Shown here in pieces: positions 42,828 through 51,668 of a stretch of 64,000 nucleotides of DNA. The stretch spans positions 2,655,001 through 2,719,000 of the forward strand of contig NZ_CP043506.1 in NCBI RefSeq assembly GCF_008365315.1, written 5' to 3'. Position numbers and translations under genes: made by a program. The stretch is from Acetobacter vaccinii (GTDB lineage: Bacteria; Pseudomonadota; Alphaproteobacteria; Acetobacterales; Acetobacteraceae). The notes below the pieces were generated by a model. That model searched no databases. It worked only from the letters and a program-made list of their open reading frames with translations, and was not told where the DNA came from. Each line of letters begins with the position of its first letter. The stretch's first letter is position 1.

Positions 42828-43616
42828 TCAGACTGCCTTGCGGAACAGACGGAAGAAGTTTTCCGTACTCAGTCCAGCAAATGCTGCCTCGTCCATGCCC
42901 AGTTCCTGCGCCAGTCTGGCGGCTGTAAAGGCGACAAAAGCAGGCTGGTTCTTTTTACCCCGCCGGGGTACTGGCGCCAGATAGGGTGAATCGGTTTCCA
43001 CCACCAGCCGGTCAGAGGGAATAGCCCGCGCGACACTGCGGATTTCCTCACATTTCGGGAAAGTCGCTATCCCCGAAAAGCTGACATACCCCCCCATGTC
43101 CACAACCCGCCGCGCCAGATCCGGGCCGGAGGCAAAGCAGTGCAGCAACATAGCAAAGGGAGCCTGTGCGTATTCTGCTTCCAGCAGGTCAGCCACATCC
43201 TCATCCGCCTCACGGGCATGGATAATCACGGGCATATCCAGTTGACGGGCCGCGCGGATATGACGGCGGAAACTTTCCTGCTGTAAGGGCCGCACATGCT
43301 CCGCCCCGTGGAAGTAATCCAGCCCCGTCTCCCCAATCCCGATCACTCCCGGAGCATCAGCCGTGGCGATAATCTGCTCCACTTCCGGCAAGGGCTCTTC
43401 TTCCACATGGTCCGGGTGTGTGCCGACAGTGCACCACACACGTAGGTTTAGCTGGTCATGCCGTGTCAGGGCTTTCTGTTCCGCTGCACGGGCAAGCCGG
43501 GTGCCAATGGTCACCAGCCCGCCCAACCCGGCCTGGCTGGCATTGGCCAGCAGGTCGGGCAGTTCTTCCTGCGAAAAATGATCGAGGTGACAGTGGGAAT
43601 CAATCAGCACCGGCAT
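42828..43616 (-). CDS. tatD: TatD-family metal-dependent deoxyribonuclease
   Basis: 262 residues from the ATG at 43616, which has GGGAGG 6 bases upstream; a TTG overlapping the metG stop is less likely. The amidohydrolase-type metal ligands are visible in DSHCHLDHF, GETGLDY, IIHAREAD and LHCF, with the final VETDSPYLAP. TatD enzymes act as 3'-5' DNases and in DNA repair. It lies 11 bases after metG. Confidence 0.93.
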   Translation of the reverse strand: MPVLIDSHCHLDHFSQEELPDLLANASQAGLGGLVTIGTRLARAAEQKALTRHDQLNLRVWCTVGTHPDHVEEEPLPEVEQIIATADAPGVIGIGETGLDYFHGAEHVRPLQQESFRRHIRAARQLDMPVIIHAREADEDVADLLEAEYAQAPFAMLLHCFASGPDLARRVVDMGGYVSFSGIATFPKCEEIRSVARAIPSDRLVVETDSPYLAPVPRRGKKNQPAFVAFTAARLAQELGMDEAAFAGLSTENFFRLFRKAV

Positions 43617-43627
43617 AAGCGCCTCCC

Positions 43628-45166
43628 TCAAACCGGTTCCGGATCAGCATAACGCGGGAAGATACCCTGCGGCGCGGGAAGCTGGCGCCCGGCTGGCAAG
43701 GGCTGCGACAGGGCTGCAAAAACGCGCTCCCCCTCCGTCACACCGAGCTGATCGAGCATCTGTGCCATGCTACGCGGCATAAAGGGCTGCAACAGTGTGG
43801 CAATACCCCGCAGGGCATCCAGCAGTACCCTCAGAACATCGGCCATACGGTCTGGATCTGTCTTGCGCAGCGCCCAGGGGGCCTGGTGGTCGATATAGGC
43901 ATTGCAGGCGCGGATAACCTTCCACACCTCCTCCAACGCATCTGTCAGAGCGCAGCGATCAAGCTGGAGGGCAAGCAGGTCGGGCAGCAGGCTGACCTGA
44001 CCAAGCAGCTTGGCATCTTCCTCCGTCCGTGCACCCTGCTCTGGCACAATGCCACCACAGTTCCGTGCCACCAGAGACAGTGTGCGCTGGGCCAAGTTGC
44101 CCAGGTCATTCGCCAGTTCAACATTGTTGCGTGTCATCAGCGCCTTGCGGGAAAGGTCGCTGTCCCCTCCGAAGGGCACTTCACGCAGCAGGAAGAAGCG
44201 CACCGTATCCAGACTGAACTCCTGCACCAGGTCACGCGGGTCCACCACATTGCCCAGAGACTTGCTCATCTTCTGGCCTTCGATAGTCCACCAGCCATTG
44301 GCAAAGACCTTGCGCGGCAGCTCGATACCCGCTGCCATCAGGAAGGCAGGCCAGTACACCGCATGAAAGCGCGCAATATCCTTGCCAACCAGATGGAGGC
44401 TGGCAGGCCAGTACGCCATACGGGGGCTTGAGGCATCGGGGTAGCCAAGCGCGCTGAGGTAATTGGCCAGCGCGTCGAACCACACATACATAACGTGCTG
44501 CTCATCCCCCGGAACGGGGATACCCCAGCGGAAACTGGTCCGGCTGATGGACAGGTCACGCAGGCCCTGTTTGACAAAGCTGATAATCTCATTCCGCGCG
44601 CCATGTGGCCCCAGGAAATCAGGGTTCTGCTCATAAAGCTCAAGCAGCCTGTCCTGAAAGGCGGAAAGACGGAAGAAGTAGGATGGTTCCTTAACCCATT
44701 CCACCGGTGCCCCTGTAGGCGCCAGCTTTTGGCCGTCAGGCCCCGCGATCAGCTCGTCCTCACCATAAAAACATTCATCACGCAGGGCGTACCAGCCCTC
44801 GTACGCACCCAGGTAGATGGCGTCATTCTCAGCCACTTTTTTCCACAACGCCTGAGCGCTGGCGATGTGGTGTGGCTCCGTGGTGCGGATAAAGGCATCG
44901 TACGAAATGTCCATGGCATCAGCCATGTTGCGAAAATCCGCGGCAACCTTGTCGGCAAATGCCTTGGGTTCCACACCGGCGTTCTGTGCCGCTTGCTCAA
45001 CCTTCTGCCCGTGTTCGTCCGTTCCGGTCAGGAAAAAGACATCATGCCCGCTCAGACGATGAAACCGCGCCATGACATCTGCGGCGATCGAGGTGTAGGC
45101 ATGGCCAATATGCGGCGCTCCATTCACGTAGTAGATCGGGGTGGTGACATAAAAACGACGGGTCAT
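43628..45166 (-). CDS. metG: Methionyl-tRNA synthetase
   Basis: 512 residues. Class I signatures are both present: YVNGAPHIGHAY near residue 13 and KMSKSLGNVVDPRD near 300. It is the short form without the C-terminal tRNA-binding dimerisation domain found in E. coli, normal in many Alphaproteobacteria. The zinc-knuckle cysteine region is reduced (LRDECFYGEDEL). It charges tRNA-Met, one gene of which is at 53200-53274. Its ATG overlaps the holB stop by four bases. Confidence 0.96.
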   Translation of the reverse strand: MTRRFYVTTPIYYVNGAPHIGHAYTSIAADVMARFHRLSGHDVFFLTGTDEHGQKVEQAAQNAGVEPKAFADKVAADFRNMADAMDISYDAFIRTTEPHHIASAQALWKKVAENDAIYLGAYEGWYALRDECFYGEDELIAGPDGQKLAPTGAPVEWVKEPSYFFRLSAFQDRLLELYEQNPDFLGPHGARNEIISFVKQGLRDLSISRTSFRWGIPVPGDEQHVMYVWFDALANYLSALGYPDASSPRMAYWPASLHLVGKDIARFHAVYWPAFLMAAGIELPRKVFANGWWTIEGQKMSKSLGNVVDPRDLVQEFSLDTVRFFLLREVPFGGDSDLSRKALMTRNNVELANDLGNLAQRTLSLVARNCGGIVPEQGARTEEDAKLLGQVSLLPDLLALQLDRCALTDALEEVWKVIRACNAYIDHQAPWALRKTDPDRMADVLRVLLDALRGIATLLQPFMPRSMAQMLDQLGVTEGERVFAALSQPLPAGRQLPAPQGIFPRYADPEPV

Positions 45167-46122
45167 ACTCGGCTCGCAATTGTCAGGGCTTCAAGGAGGG
45201 CTTCCTGCTTATCCAGGTTGAAACGCTCGGTTTCGGCCTGCAGGCGCAAGATATCTTCCCAAGCGCGCGCAAGACCGGAACAGGCGGCATCCCCCTTCAG
45301 GGCCGCCTGTCGGGCGTTATCCTGAAGATGACCTGATAACAGGGTAAAAAACAGCGTAAAACCATAGTCACGCCGTAAAATGGTTTCAACAAGCTCATAT
45401 CCACGGAGCGCGCTGACACCAGCCATGGCGGCGTCAACACACTGCGCGATCTCTCCACCGGTATCTGCCAGCAGAGCAAGCGCACGACCAGGGGCTCCCT
45501 GCGCTCCGGGCAGGATACGCGCCAGTTCAAACGCCGACACACCCGGGCACTGCGCGCGCACCACCGCCTGCATGGCCTCTGGGCCAAGTGGTGCCAGTTC
45601 CAGCTTGCGGCAACGACTGCGGATGGTTGGCAACAACCGCCCGGGAGCAGAGCTTGTCAGCAAGAGCACGGCAGCCGGAGGGGGTTCTTCCAGTATCTTC
45701 AAGAGCGCATTGGCGGCGCTGCGGTTCATCCACTCCGCACCGTCCACCAGCACAACCCGCCAGCCCCCCTCCGCCGCTGTACGGCGCAGGAACGCGTTAA
45801 CCGGACGGATGTCATCGGCAACAATTTCACTTCTATAACGCTGCCGTTTTTCATCGTAGCCACGCTCGACAACCAGCAGGTCAGCATGCGTGGCGGCGGA
45901 TATCCGTCGGCCAGCGGGACTGCCTTCTGCCTCCCCTCCGAGCAGGATACGTGCCAGAGCAAACGCAAACGTGGCCTTACCTATGCCTGCAGGGCCGGTA
46001 ATCAGCCACGCATGGGGTAAACGCCCGCTGGCAAGTGCCGTGCGGAACAGGGCTACCGCGCCCTCATGCCCCTGCAATGCCACGGAGGCCAGACGGGGCT
46101 CCGTGGCCTGCTGGTCAGACAT
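45163..46122 (-). CDS. holB: DNA polymerase III delta prime subunit
   Basis: 319 residues. The AAA+ clamp-loader fold shows Walker A-like GPAGIGKATFAFALAR (about 43-58), an Asp-rich strand VVLVDGAEWMN, and the sensor NALLKILEEPP with LLTSSAPGRLLPTIRSRC. It acts in the sliding-clamp loader. It sits between tmk and metG, the usual alphaproteobacterial order tmk-holB-metG-tatD-MBL, with an 8-base overlap with tmk and a 4-base overlap with metG. Confidence 0.92.
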   Translation of the reverse strand: MSDQQATEPRLASVALQGHEGAVALFRTALASGRLPHAWLITGPAGIGKATFAFALARILLGGEAEGSPAGRRISAATHADLLVVERGYDEKRQRYRSEIVADDIRPVNAFLRRTAAEGGWRVVLVDGAEWMNRSAANALLKILEEPPPAAVLLLTSSAPGRLLPTIRSRCRKLELAPLGPEAMQAVVRAQCPGVSAFELARILPGAQGAPGRALALLADTGGEIAQCVDAAMAGVSALRGYELVETILRRDYGFTLFFTLLSGHLQDNARQAALKGDAACSGLARAWEDILRLQAETERFNLDKQEALLEALTIASRV

Positions 46123-46753
46123 GAGCCCGAATGGCCAGAATATCCCGCACGATCAGGCTATTCACATCCTCAACAGACAGGCTGGAGGTATCAACCCGCC
46201 TGATCCGCCCTGCGTTCTGCCCGGCAATGGTTTGAAACCCGGCAATCACACGGGCATGAAACGCCTCATCCGCCTGTTCATACCTGTCAGTAGGGGCCTT
46301 ACGGGCCACCAACCGCTGACGAGCAATCTCTCTGGGGGTTTCCAGCAGGAATGTTCTGTCGGGCTGGAGACCAAGGTTACCATCCAGCATACGGATCAAC
46401 GAGAGAATGCTCTCATCCCCCATGCTGCGACCATAACCTTGGTAGGCCAGGGTCGAATCTGTAAAGCGGTCACACAGCACAATCTGTCCGGCCGCCAGTG
46501 CGGGTTTGATGACTTGATCAACATGGTCAAAGCGGGCGGCAAAATGCGCCAGTATCTCCGCCCGGGTGGACAAGGGAGCCTCCCCGAACAGCATCAGGTT
46601 CCGCAGAGCCTCCGCTGCGGGCGAGCCACCGGGTTCACGCGTGGCATGAACGTCATACCCATGCGAGCGCAAGGCATCGACCAGCAGGCGGGCCTGGGTT
46701 GATTTACCCACGCCCTCCCCGCCTTCAAGCGTTATGAACAGTCCTGATGCCAT
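46115..46753 (-). CDS. tmk: Thymidylate kinase
   Basis: 212 residues. The P-loop LEGGEGVGKSTQARLL (about 9-24) and the DRFTDSTLAYQGYGR block are diagnostic; ATREPGGSPAAEALR supplies the DR(E)P-type motif. It phosphorylates dTMP to dTDP. It lies 3 bases after the DD-carboxypeptidase gene and overlaps holB. Confidence 0.96.
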   Translation of the reverse strand: MASGLFITLEGGEGVGKSTQARLLVDALRSHGYDVHATREPGGSPAAEALRNLMLFGEAPLSTRAEILAHFAARFDHVDQVIKPALAAGQIVLCDRFTDSTLAYQGYGRSMGDESILSLIRMLDGNLGLQPDRTFLLETPREIARQRLVARKAPTDRYEQADEAFHARVIAGFQTIAGQNAGRIRRVDTSSLSVEDVNSLIVRDILAIRAHV

Positions 46754-46756
46754 GAC

Positions 46757-47971
46757 TTAGAGGTGCAACCTGCGGGCTGCACGCCCAAGAAAGCCCAGTT
46801 CCTGCACACTCTGCCCGGCAACAACCGGCACGCGGGCCGAACGCCCACCCGGCAGGGTGATGGTCAGTTGACCGACTTCCTGCCCTTCCTGCACCGGAGC
46901 CCGCAACGGGGCATCGTAATCGAGCGCAATATGGGTGCCGTTACGCCAGCCATGTGGCAGCAGCAGTTTGAAATCCTGCCCGGCAACCAGCGGGACGGAG
47001 GGCGCAGTCCCCATCCACACAGGCACCTGGTCGAGCACCTCACCCTTGCGGACAATCTGTGCTGTTTCAAAATTGGCAAAGGCCCAGCCCATCAACCGCT
47101 CACCCTCGCGGCCACGCGCAGCGGCTGTGGGCAGGCCATTGATACCAAGGATAACACGTCGGCCATCCCGCGCGGAGGATGCGCACAGCCCGAAACCACC
47201 TGCGTCCGTGTGGCCAGTCTTAAGCCCGTCAGCCAGACCTTTGACAACCAGAGAGTTCCGGTTTTCCTGACGGATCTTGTTGAACACAAACTCTTTCTCG
47301 GAGAAAAAGTGATAGTATTCCGGGAAATCATGGATAAGGCGCAAAGCCAGATAGGCGACATCGCGCGCGGACATGTAGTGGTCTTCCGCAGGCCAGCCGG
47401 TCGCATTCATGAAATGCGATGACTTAAGCCCCAGCTTGGCGGCCGTATCGTTCATCAAAGCCACAAACTGTTCTTCAGACCCGGCAATGCCTTCGGCCAG
47501 AACAATACAGGCATCATTCCCCGACTGAATGACCATGCCCTGGATGAGGTCCTGCACAGGCACGCTCTGCCCCAGCGGCACAAACATCTTGGAGCCCTGC
47601 ATACGCCAGGCGCGCTCGCTGACAGGCAAGGCCTGATCCAGCTTGAGCCGCCCTGCCCGCAGCATGCCAAAGGTGACATAGGCCGTCATCATCTTGGTCA
47701 GGGATGACGGCGGCATGCGCTCATCAGCCCTTTTATCCAGCAGGACAGCGCCACTATCGTAATCAAGCACACAGGCCCAGCGGGCGACCGTATCCAGCGG
47801 GCCAAGCGGAGTCATGCCCGGTGTTTCGGCTACACCCCCTGCCTGTGCAGCATCCGCCACAGGTGTTTTTGCGGATGCCGCATGCGCGTGTGAACGGGCC
47901 TGAGCGCCCGTTACCAAACCACCAGAGAAAAGGGCTGCGCCCCCAGCGAGTAAGAACCGTCGAGTCTGCAA
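46757..47971 (-). CDS. dacA: D-alanyl-D-alanine carboxypeptidase (penicillin-binding protein 5/6 family)
   Basis: 404 residues. The N-terminus MQTRRFLLAGGAALFSGGLVTGAQA is an export signal with a twin-arginine-like RRFLLAG. The three serine-peptidase motifs are intact: SLTK at 90-93, SGN at 150-152 and KTG near 251-253. A C-terminal beta-rich domain (from about 295, PVWMGTAPSVPLVAG) matches PBP5, which holds the enzyme at the membrane face. It trims pentapeptides of murein in the periplasm. The gene follows the RlpA-like gene by 9 bases and precedes tmk by 3. Confidence 0.9.
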   Translation of the reverse strand: MQTRRFLLAGGAALFSGGLVTGAQARSHAHAASAKTPVADAAQAGGVAETPGMTPLGPLDTVARWACVLDYDSGAVLLDKRADERMPPSSLTKMMTAYVTFGMLRAGRLKLDQALPVSERAWRMQGSKMFVPLGQSVPVQDLIQGMVIQSGNDACIVLAEGIAGSEEQFVALMNDTAAKLGLKSSHFMNATGWPAEDHYMSARDVAYLALRLIHDFPEYYHFFSEKEFVFNKIRQENRNSLVVKGLADGLKTGHTDAGGFGLCASSARDGRRVILGINGLPTAAARGREGERLMGWAFANFETAQIVRKGEVLDQVPVWMGTAPSVPLVAGQDFKLLLPHGWRNGTHIALDYDAPLRAPVQEGQEVGQLTITLPGGRSARVPVVAGQSVQELGFLGRAARRLHL

Positions 47972-47980
47972 CTTTTTTCC

Positions 47981-48835
47981 CTATTCGACGACAAGGTGAG
48001 ATCCGTTAAAGCCACTGGCCAGCGCCCTATGCAGGGCTGCGTCGGCCTCCTGTATTGTCACAAATGGTCCGTATCGGACAGCCCACATCATGCCATGGCC
48101 AGCCAGAACAGGCCGAATACCCGCCCCCTGACGGGCCGCCTGGGTCATGGCGGCGGTGCGGCTGGTGAAATCCATGGTTTCAACCCACAGCATGCCGGGG
48201 GCTGGCTGCCCCTGCCTGACTTCGACCGGCAGGTCGGCAACCAGCGCGCGCCTGTCAATCTGGGTCACTGGCGTTGAGCCAGCCACGGCTGCACCGACAT
48301 GCCCGGCCTGTCCACCGGCCAGGTCAGCCTGCTGCACGGCCTCCAGCGGAGCCATGCTGATCTGGAGCATCGGCCCACCGGGCAGGTTTTCCGCCAGTTT
48401 ACGGCTGGCCATTTCATCCTCGACAATACGCACCTGCACGGGGGCATCCCCAACACCAAGTAGCGTGGCCGCCTGCCGGGAAAGACCGATCAGACGCCCC
48501 GCCTGCCCCGGTCCTCTGTCGTTCAGGCGGATTGTAATTTCCCGCCCGTTTTCCAGGTTTGTTACCCGCACAATGGCTGGCAGTTGGAGGGTCGGGTGGC
48601 TACCGGTCATGGTGATGTCGCTCGACACCTCACCATCGGCAGTCAGTTCCCCTTTCTTCGCTTCCTGCCTGATCGCAACGCCTGTGCCTTGCCAGGAAAA
48701 ATCCTCACGGGGGTAAAACCACTGCCCTCCGGCCTGCCATGCCTGCCCGACAACATAATGGGGGTCAGGCTGAACCTGCGGGGCCGGGGTGCAGGCCGCC
48801 ACAGTCAGGCACCCCCATAAAACGGTCTTCTTCAC
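47981..48835 (-). CDS. RlpA-like lipoprotein with C-terminal SPOR domain
   Basis: 284 residues from a GTG at 48835 overlapping the mltB stop (GTGA). The short signal LWGCLTVAAC ends in a lipobox-like VAAC. The middle part is a divergent double-psi barrel: SSDITMTGSHPTLQLPAIVRVTNLENGREITIRLNDRGPGQ keeps the histidine and aspartate expected of RlpA transglycosylases, but the usual AxWYG entry is replaced by WFYPREDFSWQGTG. The C-terminal 75 residues resemble a SPOR repeat (DFTSRTAAMTQAARQG). RlpA cuts denuded glycan strands at septa. Activity of this divergent copy is uncertain. Confidence 0.78.
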   Translation of the reverse strand: MKKTVLWGCLTVAACTPAPQVQPDPHYVVGQAWQAGGQWFYPREDFSWQGTGVAIRQEAKKGELTADGEVSSDITMTGSHPTLQLPAIVRVTNLENGREITIRLNDRGPGQAGRLIGLSRQAATLLGVGDAPVQVRIVEDEMASRKLAENLPGGPMLQISMAPLEAVQQADLAGGQAGHVGAAVAGSTPVTQIDRRALVADLPVEVRQGQPAPGMLWVETMDFTSRTAAMTQAARQGAGIRPVLAGHGMMWAVRYGPFVTIQEADAALHRALASGFNGSHLVVE

Positions 48836-49809
48836 GTTATTGCATCACCCAGCAGGCCGACGGCCAGCGCATAAAAATCCGATGGATTGTAGCGCCGTAT
48901 CACATTGAAATTATGGTAAACAAGAAAAGCCTCGCCACCCGGACCATCTGGCCGGATTACGGCACCGTCCTGCTGCATGCTGGCAAAATGACCAGCCCGC
49001 GGCCGCACCCCCAACTGAGCCCACCACGACACGGGCTTTACTCGGCTCCGGCCAAGCTGATCCTGCGTCACACTGGCAGGCAGCACGACTTCCTCCCCCC
49101 AAGGTTGCCCCTGCTGCCAGCCACAGCGCGCCAGATAATTGGCGATGGAGGCAAAAACATCACCTTCATTATGCCAGATATCACTACGCCCACCCGCCGG
49201 GTAACTGGCTGCATAACGCAGGTAAGCACTGGGCATAAACTGGGGTTGGCCCATGGCCCCTGCATAGCTACCCAGCATCTGCACCGGCGCTATTGCCCCC
49301 TGATCAAGAATAACCAGCGATTTAAGCAGTTCCGAACGGAAAAAAGAGGATCGGCGACCATCATACGCCAGTGTCGCCAAGGCATCGATGACATGGAACG
49401 TACCCATATGCACGCCATACGCCGATTCCAGCCCCCATATCCCTGCTATCGCCCCTTTGCTGACACCATAGGTCGCGCTGATCGGGTCTAGCAGTTGGGT
49501 TCTGCCCGCCACGGCATCCAGACCATTGGCAATTTTTGTCTCGGTCAGGACCCTATCTTTGTATTGCGCCCAGGTCAGGGTAAATTCCGGCTGGTGCCTA
49601 TCAGCTTTAAGCACCTTCGGGTTTGGCTCCACTGCCAGCGCAAGAGCGCTGCTCAGGGTTGCAGCCGACACACCCTGCGCCAGGGCTTCGCGCCGCACCC
49701 CGGCCAGAAACGCAGCATAGCTGCTGCCTCCCGCTCCGGGGCTACGGGCTGCAAGAGCCGGGGTTACAAAGGCGGCCAACCCGCCAGCAAGCAGTGTTCT
49801 TCGCAGCAT
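48832..49809 (-). CDS. mltB: Lytic murein transglycosylase B family protein
   Basis: 325 residues from the ATG at 49809; the frame continues upstream but MLRRTLLAGGLAAFVTPALAA is a good export signal, with a twin-arginine-like start. The catalytic glutamate lies in GIWGLESAYGVHMG, followed by SYAGAMGQPQFMPSAYLRYA and the C-terminal NFNVIRRYNPSDFYALAVGLLGD. It cleaves murein glycan strands in the periplasm. It is upstream of, and overlaps, the RlpA-like gene, a natural pairing of two murein lytic enzymes. Confidence 0.9.
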   Translation of the reverse strand: MLRRTLLAGGLAAFVTPALAARSPGAGGSSYAAFLAGVRREALAQGVSAATLSSALALAVEPNPKVLKADRHQPEFTLTWAQYKDRVLTETKIANGLDAVAGRTQLLDPISATYGVSKGAIAGIWGLESAYGVHMGTFHVIDALATLAYDGRRSSFFRSELLKSLVILDQGAIAPVQMLGSYAGAMGQPQFMPSAYLRYAASYPAGGRSDIWHNEGDVFASIANYLARCGWQQGQPWGEEVVLPASVTQDQLGRSRVKPVSWWAQLGVRPRAGHFASMQQDGAVIRPDGPGGEAFLVYHNFNVIRRYNPSDFYALAVGLLGDAIT

Positions 49810-49993
49810 GGGAATACGCCTGTCAGTCCGCCTGAATGAAGGCGACAGAATAGCGCGGAATATGTGTTCCGTCAGGCTACCGGGCATTTTATTTCCCGCA
49901 GCGTGTTCCCTTGACACACCCCGGACAAAAGAGCCTGCTTGCAGCCACACCCGCGCCACGGCCCGGGCCTGACGCGAAAGTACAGACCACGCC

Positions 49994-50554
49994 TTGCCTG
50001 ACCTTTTTCTTGCACTGACCACCGCCAGCCCCGCGCTGCAGATGCTGCTGGTGATTGCCGCCACCTTTATACTCGAAGATGCCGCCACCATCATGACCGC
50101 CATACAGGTCAAGCTGCATGTTCTGGCCCCCATGACGGCTCTGGCCGCCCTGTATATTGGCATTGTCGTGGGGGATGTCGGGCTGTACGGCCTGGGCTAT
50201 CTGGCCTCCCGCTGGCCCCCGGCACGCCGCTGGGTCAACATGCCAGCCGTGCATGAACAGCAGCAATGGCTATCACACAACCTGTTCCGTGTTGTTTTCA
50301 TCAGCAGGTTCATTCCGGGCACCCGCCTGCCCCTTTATACGGCCTGCGGCTTTTTTAATGCCGGGCTGACGGCATTCACACTCGCGACCATTGCGGCCAC
50401 ACTCTTGTGGACAACCGCACTGTTTGCGCTGTCCCTCCATATTGGCATGTTCCTGCTCAACCACCTCGGCCCCTGGCGCTGGGTTGGCATCGGGGGCTTT
50501 ATTCTGGCTATTTTCCTTATCGGGCGCGTACTGGCCCGCACCATGAAGCGTTGA
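49994..50554 (+). CDS. DedA-family membrane protein
   Basis: 186 residues with about four to five hydrophobic stretches. The family region is seen in GDVGLYGLGYLASRW and the conserved FRVVFISRFIPGTRLPLYTACGFF (the R-x-x-P-G-x-R motif). DedA proteins act in membrane lipid and undecaprenyl phosphate recycling; recent work links the family to lipid carrier flipping. It is divergent from mltB. The next gene starts 3 bases after its stop, so they form an operon. Confidence 0.85.
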   Translation: MPDLFLALTTASPALQMLLVIAATFILEDAATIMTAIQVKLHVLAPMTALAALYIGIVVGDVGLYGLGYLASRWPPARRWVNMPAVHEQQQWLSHNLFRVVFISRFIPGTRLPLYTACGFFNAGLTAFTLATIAATLLWTTALFALSLHIGMFLLNHLGPWRWVGIGGFILAIFLIGRVLARTMKR

Positions 50555-50556
50555 TA

Positions 50557-51639
50557 ATGACACCCAGCAACACTCCCACAGCCCCTACCGATAGCGCACA
50601 CCCTCTGTCCCTGTTTGAATTCTGGCCCGGCTGGATTTTCTATACACCCGTGGTGATCTACTGGATCCTGCTGGGCATTCGGTATGGGGATGTCACACTG
50701 CCCACGGCTGCCAACCCGCGCGTTGTCACCGGCGGACTGTGCGGGGAAAGCAAAAGCAGTATCCTGGACATGGCGGGAAGCTACGCATCACGCTGGATTG
50801 CCCCCTACACCACCTTTACTACCGGCCCGCAGGATGCCACCCAAGCACTGCAAGCCATACGGGAGCACGACCTGCACTTCCCCATCGTGCTCAAACCCGA
50901 TGTTGGCTGCAATGGCACCGGGGTCAAACTTGTCCATTCAGAGCAGGAACTGACCCAGACGATCGCCACCTTTCCCCGTGGGGTCACGCTGATGCTGCAA
51001 AGGCTGATCCCATGGAAGGCAGAGGCCGGACTTTTCTACATTCGTGAAGCCGATGCTCCGCATGGATATCTGTCCTCCCTCACCTACAAGGACATTCCCA
51101 CCCTGACCGGCAATGGGCACGACACTCTGCTCAGCCTTCTGCAGCAGGACACACGGACGGCCAAGGTCCTGCACATCTACACCCCCCGGCTTGCAAAACG
51201 CCTGAATGACATCCCGGCCAAAGGTGAAGAGATTGAGCTGGTTTTTACAGGCAACCACTGCAAAGGCGCCATTTTCCGCAATGGCATTGCTGACATCACG
51301 CCAGAGCTGACAGCCCGGATTGATGCGATCATGCAGGATATACCGGATTTTCACTTCGGGCGGATCGACGTCAAATTCCGCTCGGTTGAAGCCCTCCGCC
51401 GTGGCGAGGATTTTGAAATTATTGAAATCAACGGCGCAGGATCAGAGGCCACGCATATATGGGATGCTCGAACAACCCTGCGGGAAGCCTATGCCGCCCA
51501 GTTCCACCATTATGCCGCAAGCTTTCGCATCGGCGCGGCCAAGAAAGCCGCAGGCTGGAAACCGACAAGCCTGTGGCGGGGCATACGGCTGTGGCGGTGG
51601 CAGAAACGCCTGCTGGCCTCTTACCCGCTGAATGACTGA
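50557..51639 (+). CDS. Membrane-anchored ATP-grasp family protein
   Basis: 360 residues from the ATG at 50557, 2 bases after the DedA stop. A hydrophobic segment FYTPVVIYWILLGIRY (about 28-43) near the N-terminus suggests a membrane anchor. The ATP-grasp part follows: HFPIVLKPDVGCNGTGVKLVHS (nucleotide-binding lysine and glycine loop), MLQRLIPWKAEAGLFYIR, and FGRIDVKFRSVEALRRGEDFEIIEINGAGSE with acidic metal ligands. The family ligates a carboxylate to an amine or similar group, but the substrates are unknown. Pairing with DedA points to lipid or cell envelope chemistry (inference). Confidence 0.8.
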   Translation: MTPSNTPTAPTDSAHPLSLFEFWPGWIFYTPVVIYWILLGIRYGDVTLPTAANPRVVTGGLCGESKSSILDMAGSYASRWIAPYTTFTTGPQDATQALQAIREHDLHFPIVLKPDVGCNGTGVKLVHSEQELTQTIATFPRGVTLMLQRLIPWKAEAGLFYIREADAPHGYLSSLTYKDIPTLTGNGHDTLLSLLQQDTRTAKVLHIYTPRLAKRLNDIPAKGEEIELVFTGNHCKGAIFRNGIADITPELTARIDAIMQDIPDFHFGRIDVKFRSVEALRRGEDFEIIEINGAGSEATHIWDARTTLREAYAAQFHHYAASFRIGAAKKAAGWKPTSLWRGIRLWRWQKRLLASYPLND

Positions 51640-51668
51640 CAAGGGCGGGCCAGAACCCGCCATATTTT

